Positions 55,761 to 64,000 of a stretch of 64,000 nt of DNA are shown here, piece by piece. Under the pieces are notes generated by a model. That model saw nothing but the letters and a program-made list of their open reading frames with translations. It did no database searches and had not been told where the DNA came from. This stretch comes from Salvator merianae (taxonomy: Eukaryota > Chordata > Lepidosauria > Squamata > Teiidae). The position numbers and the translations under genes are program-made. The DNA lies in contig QVOM02000042.1 in the NCBI GenBank assembly GCA_003586115.2, positions 37,798,019-37,862,018 on the forward strand, given 5' to 3'. How positions within the stretch are numbered: position 1 is the first letter of the stretch; every line of letters starts with the position of its first letter.

Positions 55761-57079
55761 CAGCACTAGATAGATAAAAGTTGTTTGGTATCATCAAGCT
55801 GGGATCGACTCCCTCTGATGCCATGCACACGTCCACAGAAGAGGGTGATCATCATCATCTTCATTTTCTTCCAAGGCTCAAACTTGTGACTCTTTGTTTT
55901 CTATTCCATTGCTCTACATCCCTGGGCTATAGCCGCTCCCAGATAAATAAATAGCCTGAAATGGATGTTTGCTTCTTTTGTTTCAAGACTGAACCAGTGC
56001 TGAAGTAGATTATCTTAAAATTATTAACCACATGATCTGCATTTAGTTTTCTATTTGTGTAATCCAATCTTTTGCAGTAGTGTAGTTCCTTTGATCTCCT
56101 GACCTACTTCAGGATTGAGTCAATATCTCTATACATGATTCACTGTCCAGATTTCTTCATGAAAGCTCTGTATTGGCATTTGCAAAGAGAGGCAGTAAAT
56201 GCAAACCATCATCTTTTGATCTTTGCTATTGAGACTCTTGCACCACACCCGATGTAATTATACTTTAAGTATTTACCTGCAATGCATGAAACTGTGATTT
56301 CTTTTCTCCCACAAACTGAAAGGGATTCATTCTGCAGATACAGTGTTTCCTGCACTATTACTGTTTCAGCTGTCATACTTTATATGCCTTGCTTTATTCA
56401 TTTCTGTATTGTACCTCCCTACTTTGTTATACATCCTAGAAACATACACTTAGGGTCTGGCCACACTGCAACATGATACTCTGATTTAGGACTCAAGAGG
56501 AACCGAGCCTATTTTTGACCTGTTCACACCAATACTCATTGGGGATGGGACCCCCCTTCCCAGGGAGAGGTGAGCCAGCTCCAGAAGTGGTGCAGCCAGA
56601 TCATGGCCAGCAGTGAGTGGACATCATAGACAAGCCTGCTCAGGTCACTTTCTCCAGCTCTGGACACCAAAGCCTACAGGATGCTCTCCTCATGGCAGCA
56701 AAGGGCAGAAAGTGGCAGCCCTTCAAATGAACATCACAGCAGGGTCACACCCCTGCGTAGACCTCATGTTCTGAGCATAGTTCATGGACCTCTGAACGTG
56801 TATGGAGCATTGATGGATTGGGAAGATTGTCCACTTAGTGGAAGGAGACTCTCAGATTTGCCACTGCAAAGAGGGGGAGAAACATGGGCCTTCTTGTCAC
56901 ACCTTGCAGCTGCAGCTGCTCAGGAGAAAGTGAGGCAGAGGTTTCATCTCTGCCCATGCAAAGAAGTTGGCAGGGTAGGCATTGTGTAGCTCAGGAGGAA
57001 CTCTGCTTTGCTGGGAGGTAGATCTGCTATAGTCTGCTCTTGCGTCCCTTTTGCAGGTGAAACAGTCTCAGTGTTGGGA
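55761..57079. other. Unassigned DNA
   Basis: The phrase GGGATCGACTCC near 55801 hints at a SINE tail but is too short to call. The frame at 56681-56989 has no recognisable domain. Confidence 0.4.
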
Positions 57080-57229
57080 TATTCCAAATAATGTATCTAC
57101 AGATGGTGCCAAGTCCCTGCTCTATCTAAAGTATAAAGAATAGACCACAATATGGCATTGCAGCAGTTGTCTTATATGCAACTATTCCCAGATTCAGTCA
57201 ATACAAACAGGAAGTCAACTTGTGCCACT

Positions 57230-57345
57230 TCATATTCTTGTCCAAATCTCTGGAGTGCTGTCAGTTTATGTAAGCAGTACTGAGCTAGTTGAACCAATGG
57301 CATGTCTTGATATGTATCAGCTTCCTGTGTATCTTATCCTATCAT
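57230..57345 (+). repeat. SINE or CR1-related 3' tail
   Basis: GTAAGCAGTACTGAGCTAGTTGAACCAATGGCATG...CAGCTTCCTGTGTATCTTATC follows the common reptile repeat ending GAGCTAGATGGACCAATGG to CAGCTTCCTATGT. Confidence 0.7.
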
Positions 57346-58049
57346 AAGAACTGTGACATTGGAAGAACTGTCTACTGCCAATGAAGTTGATAGCTAAAAG
57401 AAAATCACTGTTGTGCGCTAAGGAATTTATTTGAAATATGAAAAAAATCTATCCTCTAATTAATGAAAGTCTTTCTTTCACTGTGGAAAACACTTTGTTT
57501 GCTAACTTTTTTGACATCATTGTGGAATTTCCTTACATTTATGCAGATTTACTTTATTCTTCCATTACCCATTTTGTTTAACCTTGTCTTATTTCATTAA
57601 ATACTTTCTTGATATTTTTCACAAGCTCCCAATTTTGTTCTGGGCTATACTTCTTTAAAAAATAAGGTTGTCATACGGAGTCCAACTAGAACTTCTGCAC
57701 ATTCAATAGGTTCTATTTGTACTTTTGTAGAAGACAAAATTTCAGCACATTTTGCCTGTTTTAGAAGCTTTAGAATACTTGCTTTAGATGATTAAATATA
57801 TAGGAACCCTTACCTGGACTACATTCAGCAAACGTACTTTAAAGAATTTAATAAATGAAGCAGAGAAGAAGGAGACTAATAGACAAAGCAAATTCTTTTG
57901 CCAATTTATTTTGGTCAAAATTTTGCACGTGTTTTTATTGTGAGCTGCCCAAAGAACCTGTTGGTGACTGTAGAAATTCAGGAAATAAAATAAGGCCCCA
58001 TTTTAAGCAAATTCGGTTTGTGTGGTTTTGATATAACATGATTTATTAA
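57346..58049. other. Unassigned AT-rich DNA
   Basis: No feature is recognised. Confidence 0.4.
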
Positions 58050-58558
58050 TACAGACCTCTTATTCTAGATCACAACCCCTTATGCTGGAACAAATTCCAG
58101 AATAAGGAGCAGCAGTCTGCACACTATTGCAGATTAAGTCAAGCCCTGCCTCCTCTCATGCTTTGTCCGCATTAGACAAGGTATGGACTGAGTTAGGGCA
58201 CCAAAAATGGTGCTCTAGCCAAGTATTGTTATAGACCTCAATGTAGAACAGGACTGGGCTAGTATGCTGGACCGCAGGCAGCATGCCCTTGTGGTCTGGT
58301 ACGCTACAGTGGGCCCTTTTCAGCAGTGCTCCAGGAAGTGCCACCAGAAATGGATCTACCACAAAACTGGCCAGGCTGGAAACTCCAAAGGACAGGAGTT
58401 TTCATTCCTAGTCTTTGGAGCTTTGCCATTGCCTCTGAAGGCAGCAACAAGTGCTGCAGTGGGACAGACTCTGTTCTGCTCCAGAGGAACCTGTCCAGGC
58501 TTGGTACAGGGCAGCCCACCCTGACCTGGAACAATGGATGGCATTGCGGAAAGGGCCC
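58050..58558. repeat. Relative of the 54437 foldback MITE
   Basis: GCATTAGACAAGGTATGGACTGAG near 58170 parallels 54530-54550. The right end GCGGAAAGGGCCCT parallels the GCAGAAAGAGCCT terminus. A hairpin TGCTGGAACAAATTCCAG...AATAAGG lies near 58083. The left end is uncertain. The overlapping frames at 58264-58577 are artefacts. Confidence 0.5.
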
Positions 58559-59329
58559 TCGTTTTGATTTTAAATAGTATAAAACATTCCTGTTTATTTT
58601 AATACACTTTTCCTAACATTAAAGGTCTGTTACTCGCCCAACAAAAGTTTTGCTTTAAGTAACAACTTGCTGGAATGGAACCCACTTGTTAAAAGGGGCC
58701 CTACTGTAAATAAATAAGCTGTTAAGAAAAATAAATTCTGGCTTTACTTTTTTCTGATCTTGCTATTGACTTAGTTCCTGCAACAAGGTTACGATGACTG
58801 AGTAAGTGTACATGGGATAACTTTTTACTGAACTGTAGCTGTGACTTTTAACAAAAGCTTGTTGTTACTGTTAACAGGAAATTCTGCTGTTCAAGCCCAG
58901 TGATGTTGTTCCTGAAGGCATTAAGAAATATGATAAAAAGGGGACTAAACTAAGCAGCAGGCAGCTATACTATTGTTGAAATCACAGAGCAGAATTTACT
59001 GTGATGCAGAGTCAGATTTTAAATAATGAATTAGGCCATATTCAGACATCCATGAAGGACATTTTGGTGCCAGTGGAGGGAAGCAGCTAGGGCAGGCCTT
59101 TTTAGAGATGCCACTGGAGATAGGCCAGTGGATGGCAGCTGAATCCTGGTAAATCGAGAAATTTGGCTCTAAAACCACTCCTTGATAGAATAGCACTCCT
59201 GTTATAGGATCAGGTTTCAAACATGGCATTTTTTTTAATACTCAAATGTTATTGGAGATACATGTAGCCGTGGTAGCAAAGAACACTTATGTGCAGTTTC
59301 AGTTGGTGTACTGGCTCTGCCTGTTCCTG
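58559..59329. other. Unassigned AT-rich DNA
   Basis: No feature is recognised. Confidence 0.4.
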
Positions 59330-59700
59330 GATTAAGGCAAACTGACCTCTGTAATGCATTTCAGAATTTGGCAGCTAGTGTGGTATGTAGACTCCATGCC
59401 CTAATTCTGCATGTTCTCCGTTGTCTGCCAGTAAACTACTGGGCAGAATTTAAGCTGGTGGTGCTTATGTACAAAATTCGAAATGATTCATAATTTAGCT
59501 ATTTTTAAAGCACACCTCACTCAACAGCAACTGCAGAGTTACTGTTCCAGCTTTCTAGTTAGGACCTGTTGATAGTCCTATCTTTGCATGAAGCATCAGG
59601 GGTGGTTACTTGCCAAGCAGAACTTCTTTGCAGGAGCAAAAACATTATAGAATCTGCTACCATCTGAACTTGTTCTTTTTGTCCTTTAGGGAGCCATAGA
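59330..59700 (+). pseudogene. L2-type LINE, decayed C-terminal part
   Basis: Translation near 59347-59500 reads TDLCNAFQNLAAS, then VLRCLPVNYWAEFKLVVLMYKI, equivalent to the late reverse-transcriptase segment seen at 46600-46690. Stops and deletions are frequent. Confidence 0.6.
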
Positions 59701-59730
59701 AGACGTTGCTGTTTACTCAAGATGGTTTTC

Positions 59731-59773
59731 GTTGTCGTCGTCATCATCATCATCATCATCATCATCATCTTCA
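59731..59773 (+). repeat. (TCG)n(TCA)n microsatellite
   Basis: Four GTC/TCG units pass into about ten ATC/TCA units. Confidence 0.95.
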
Positions 59774-60176
59774 TATTTATTTTGGCCAGGATCAGGATCT
59801 GGTGAAACCAAAGTGCTTTGATGAAAGGCACAGTTTTTCTTTCAAGCTGCCATTTATGAATGGACACATTTGCTCAATTAAGAGTGATCAGACACCAGAG
59901 TAACTGTAGTGACAGCTGTGTGGATTCCTATGGTGCCAACAGGGGCAGGCTTTCTTTTGGAATTGCAGTACTAGAACCCTGGAAGGAAAAAAATGTGGGG
60001 TGAGAATGTCCAAATCAGAGAAAATGTGATGAAGCATTTTCTAGAGTGCATGACAGATGGCGAAAAAGCATCCCTCAGACCACTTCTAATTATCTCTATA
60101 GAAATGCTTTTGGGGGCTCCTTAAGGCTCTAACAGTGCTCAGTCCTTGCAGCATTTGTGCTGAAATGAATGATTTT

Positions 60177-60182
<6 letters not shown>

Positions 60183-60223
<41 letters not shown>
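60183..60223 (+). repeat. (TA)n microsatellite
   Basis: About twenty TA units, preceded by a T-run at 60171-60182. Confidence 0.95.
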
Positions 60224-60227
<4 letters not shown>

Positions 60228-61830
60228 CACTTACATATCCAATGATTTTTACATAAGAAAATGTCCTCAATTGTATAATTTAATTTATTACTTCTACCCC
60301 ACCCTCCCACCCTGGCAAAATCATACATTCCACTGGAAGATCCTATTCATCTTCTGTATCAGGTCTTCACTCTCCAGGTTTGTTTCCATATATTGTTTAA
60401 TCTTCATCCAATTTTCCCTTATCGTTCAATTCTCCTCCATTCTTCATAAATTATACTTTTCTTTATTCTCGTTTATTAATTGAAAAGACATTTGCTCTGT
60501 AATGTAATGATTCCACATCTGTAATGACCATTTTTGGGACCCTATCCAAGCATAAACAATTATCACTTTTGCTCCTGAGATAAGTTGATCTACTAAAAAA
60601 TATTCCTCTTCCTCCAACTGGTATCTCTTTAAACTAAGTCCTATACATAATTATATGAGTGATGGTTGAATAACTTTTTAAAAGTTTGTGGAATTGCATT
60701 TTGGTTTGAAGATTGTTCTGTTGAGCTGCTGTGTGCTTGTTATGTTGCTGGAGCACTCTGATGATTTAATTATGTAGTATATTTTAATATGTAAGGCTTA
60801 ACTGATCATGTATGCCACTGTGTGCAGGGCTATAGCACCCAAATCTTGTTAACTGAAGGCATACTGCTTCTAAAAAAATAAATCCCTTTTTTCTCCACTA
60901 GCTTTTTTTCTAGCAAAGGATCTACAACATCCCTGAGAATGGGCTTCCATTTGAAGTGGATGGATTAGATTCCAGATTTCTCTAGCTGCATTCCATCCCT
61001 GCTGTGTTGGTAGGGAAAACACTAGCAGCATTGGCTACCAACATCCAGGTAAATGCCAGGTAATCCAAAATATATTTGTCCCCAAATAGCCAGGTTTGGG
61101 TCCCTGTAAAAATTCCCTTTGCAAAAGATAATTCCTTTAGAACACACCATCCTTAACCTTTGTTGACTCATAAGCAAATACAGATTCCTAAGAAGGTGTT
61201 TTGGTTACAAAAGGGATATTACAGAACACAAAAAATAAGCAAGTAAAGTAAACAAGTTTATTTATATTTGGGTATAAAACACATGAAAGGTTAACACAGA
61301 TGCATCTTTTGGAACTGATTAATATAGTCAACAATGAAAATTAAGACCTGACTAAGTTTTTACTACAGTGGGTAAAAATTTTACCGTTACCGAAGTCACA
61401 TCTCACTTAAATTCAGACATCAAAATTCTTGACTTTCTACAAGAATTAGAAAAAGAACTTGTTATTACTGGATTTGAAGAGTGAAGAGGAAAGAAGACTG
61501 ATTGGAAGAAGAAAACTGAGAAAACAGGAAGGACAAGAAACATGAAACCCAGACGAAACTTCTGAAGAAGGAGGAAGTCAACAGGTAAAAAATGTTAATC
61601 TATGAATTTTTCCTTTGGGTCAAATGTATGTTTTATATATTTTAAATAATTTTTTTAAAAGAAATCTTGCATATTTGGCATTGCTTTTTACCTGGTAAAT
61701 TATGATTGGGTAAATACAATAATCTCTAGCTGTCAAGTAACAACTGCACTCTAGCAATCTTGACATTATGATGAGGCCAAGCTCTTTGTGCAACTGGGGT
61801 TTTACCAATTCACAGGCTATGTTCACTCAC
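60224..61830. other. Unassigned AT-rich DNA
   Basis: CTACCCCACCCTCCCACC near 60295 may be a very decayed LINE tail, but I do not call it. No gene is seen. Confidence 0.4.

Positions 61831-61865
<35 letters not shown>
61831..61865 (+). repeat. (AGTA)n microsatellite
   Basis: About eight AGTA units. Confidence 0.95.
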
Positions 61866-62036
61866 TTTAATAATGATTAGTCTTTTGACCATATCATACA
61901 AAATTAAAAAGTTAAAAGTTAAAAGTGCAGATTAAACAATAAAAGTACTCGATGGTACAGTTGGCTATTACTATGACAATACAATAGAACTAAAAGAAGA
62001 AGGGGCATTTTCCCAGTAGAGGCACTCACAGTAAAG

Positions 62037-62203
62037 AAAAGCACCTCTGAGACTTAGAGATGGTTGGGAATATTCACCTGTCTGCCCCTCCCTTCTTTCA
62101 GCTAGAAAAGACAGATCAGAGATGGATGAGAATACCAGGGCCACATGCTTCCATCTTTAAGGCACTTGAAGACTTTTTTTAATGTATAAATGCAGCCTAA
62201 GTC
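62037..62203. repeat. Partial MITE related to 5492-5716
   Basis: CTGTCTGCCCCTCCC...AGCTAGAAAAGACAGATCAGAG...CAGGGCCACA shares its order with 5575-5660. It ends AAATGCAGCC followed by TAA, as a terminal repeat and TWA site would. The left end is not found. Confidence 0.5.
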
Positions 62204-63094
62204 TCCAGAAATGTTAAAAAACACTGCAACATGTTGAAATCACAGGAAGACTAGAAGATAGCCCCAACACCATGTCAGGGTGTTACCAATGTTTTGCCCC
62301 CTAAATTCAAACAAAGGTAGTGGGGGAAATCCAGAAGTTCAAGCCGGCACAGAAGTTCAAACCGGCTCACACTAGTCTGGCAGCCCACATTGCCGGAAAT
62401 GCCAGCATTTATCAAAGATCCAGCAGTTCCCCACGCTGTCTGGAGGCACCCCATATCTACCTTTCAGCATATTGGTTGACATGTTCTTGCTAACCATATC
62501 AGAGCCCTTTCCTCCTCATCTTTGATGCCCACATTTACTTATTTAGGACAGACATGTGGGAAACAGTCACTATTTTTGAGCCAAGACTTTATCCATGCAA
62601 TCATTTTCTCCATGACTAAAATATTTTAAATATTAACTTAAAGTGGAAATCTTTGAAGATTTTGTTTCTGTGAACCTGCTTCTTCTGAGGTTTCTCTTAT
62701 TGGATTTGACCAAACATGCATAGTTCCAGTAATGGAACACTTTCATATGCAGCACCAGTACGTGCAAGCAGACCTTTTTCTTATTATATGTATATCATAG
62801 CATTTCTTTCAATCCAGATATAAAGCAAAACAGATGTTTTTTGTTTTTGTAGACTACTTTGTACTGTCTGTAGTATGTGATTCTGATTCCTCAGTGATGT
62901 GTTATATTGAACATAAAATGGTTCCATTTTGCCTTCAATGTGATCTGTAAGGAAAACTGCACAGGTAATTTCAAACTATGGATTCAGCGATCTAAAAGAA
63001 GTCCTTCTAGATATACAGTATGTTTCCTCAGTTACAAACTTGTACTCTCTACAGGCCACTTTTGTGCTGTATTTGTAATATTTATTTTGTTTAA
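62204..63094. other. Unassigned AT-rich DNA
   Basis: A short direct repeat AGAAGTTCAARCCGGC lies at 62334 and 62352. Nothing else is recognised. Confidence 0.4.
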
Positions 63095-63180
63095 GAATTT
63101 TTATCCCACCCTTCAACAGAAGGTCCCAGGGTGGGTCACAACTATAAAATATAAAATACAAAATACAAAATACAGAGACT
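63095..63180 (-). repeat. L2/CR1-type LINE 3' end
   Basis: TTTTATCCCACCCTTCAACAGAAGGTCCCAGGGTGGGTCACAACTATAAAA is the reverse LINE tail, followed by an AAAATAC repeat. Confidence 0.8.
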
Positions 63181-63353
63181 ATTCATAAAACATATTGAAT
63201 ATGTTAGAATAACTGGGTGAACAAATATTGAATGTGAGTTTTTGTATTATACTAATGCACTCTGCCTCTTTTGTACTTTCCATATTAAATGCTGCTCAGT
63301 TTCACACATGTAATCAAGATGCATAATATCCTTGAAGGCCGCAGCCGGACACA

Positions 63354-63442
63354 GCATTTAATCAGTTTAAAGGCCGTCTTCACTTCCCGCCGTCCCGACA
63401 GACATGGCATTTAATCAGACCTCACTTCCCGCTGTCCCGACA
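63354..63442 (+). repeat. Two-copy imperfect tandem repeat
   Basis: GCATTTAATCAG at 63354 and 63408 is followed in each case by CACTTCCCGCYGTCCCGACA. The spacing is 54 bases. It is CpG-containing and unlike the flanks. Confidence 0.75.
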
Positions 63443-63499
63443 TGATCTTGCCGTTCCGTAATTTTTAAGGATTAAATTGGCTAAATGAGGATTACTTTG

Positions 63500-64000
63500 T
63501 CTTCGGATTTTATCAACTCTCAAGCCATTCCAGATCACTAGCGCGCTTTACTTTTGCTGTGGGCACGGAGAAAGCGATTATGTGGAAGGACCGTAATTTT
63601 TTGTGGGCGTGCAGAGGGAGGGATCCCCATTTGGTGCCGTCCAATGACAGACTTTGTGGGTGGGCAGGAAGCGCCTCCATTATCCCCGCTGCTGCCAGCA
63701 GAAAAGAAATGGCAGGGTGGGTGCGCGTACATGCGTGTGTGTGTCTCCGTCCCTGTGCTTCTTGCTCTGTGTTGGAGGAGAGGGGGGGAGCGAGGCAGTA
63801 GAGAGATATTTCCCTGAGGAGCGGAAGAGAGAGAGTTGGGCAAGCCAAAGGAAGAAATTAAAGACTTCCTCCACTTCCGTCTGCTCTTTAAAGCAAAAAA
63901 TAAACTGCGCTTGTTTGGAGTTTTGCTTTACACAGCTACACAGGGAGACAAATGCTCGGTGGAGGTCTCCGAGGCAGATGAGTCATAGAAGCACTGTCAC
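63500..64000. promoter_or_regulatory. CpG-containing, purine-rich edge; possible promoter or 5' exon
   Basis: After about 3 kb of AT-rich DNA the composition rises in GC and CpG (GCGCGC near 63541, GTGCGCGTAC near 63721). Then follow GA-rich text at 63772-63840 and complex sequence up to the window end. No TATA element, splice site or coding frame decides the matter. Short frames on both strands (for example 63513-63848 minus) have no known domain. It could equally be another MITE: CCGTAATTTTT occurs twice, at 63456 and 63590. Confidence 0.2.

Noticed and set aside
5492..63445. Assigning every GGCTGC- or GGGCC-ended foldback to one superfamily
   Set aside because: Only some copies keep a clear TWA-type duplication. 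Others show TA or none, so they may be two or more superfamilies with similar-looking ends.

Overview
The window reads as non-coding nuclear DNA of a vertebrate, most likely a squamate reptile. It has no compact gene spacing, operons or long host open reading frames. Nearly everything recognisable is an interspersed repeat: L2/CR1-type LINEs, a classic CR1 3' end, a BovB-type RTE fragment, an R4-type LINE relic, 5S-rRNA-derived and tRNA-derived SINEs, many DNA-transposon MITEs and microsatellites. BovB together with R4-type and 5S-SINE repeats is what I would expect in a lizard or snake; this assignment is inference. I found no host protein-coding exon, tRNA gene or rRNA gene that I can defend. 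The ORFs present are transposon remains or chance.

The main story is a hAT-superfamily lineage with terminal inverted repeats (TIRs) beginning TAGGGRTGTGCACGAA and 8-bp target-site duplications (TSDs). Group I copies (2223-3069, 20558-22487, 31999-33129) are built from palindromes and a 145-bp unit present once or three times. Group II copies (20852-22347, 28821-29940) carry a 47-bp unit present ten or two times; the two copies are otherwise collinear to the base. One group II copy sits inside a group I copy. A sixth insertion (46909-49655) has the same terminal TAGGGAT, a 7/8 TSD and a broken hAT transposase, making it a candidate relative of the element that moved the others.

A second layer is a set of foldback or PIF/Harbinger-like MITEs with TIR GGCTGCATCCAGAC and 3-bp TWA duplications (4684-5125, 17947-18407, 25194-27351, 27431-27530 and others). 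The copy at 25194-27351 is remarkable: its centre holds a second copy of about 105 bp of DNA lying just upstream of it, and that copy was later hit by a 1.9-kb RTE-clade LINE fragment with a 21-bp TSD. The RTE fragment is GC- and CpG-rich, open in one frame except for two TGA codons, and looks young. By recollection its protein resembles nematode-type RTE elements, so horizontal transfer should be tested.

Layout: 1-7.1 kb holds LINE pieces, the first hAT and MITEs. 7.1-12.3 kb is repeat-poor and includes possible conserved non-coding DNA near 10.6-10.9 kb. 12.5-14.3 kb is an R4-type LINE relic. 15-20.5 kb holds MITEs and a 5S SINE. 20.5-33.1 kb is the young transposon cluster. 35.4-35.8 kb is a CpG-rich hAT MITE. 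36-46 kb holds LINE ends, SINEs and simple repeats. 46.4-49.9 kb is an L2 LINE split by the transposase-bearing hAT. 50-59 kb holds foldback elements and a BovB fragment split by a MITE. 60-64 kb is AT-rich and ends in a CpG-containing, purine-rich stretch that might be a promoter or first exon.
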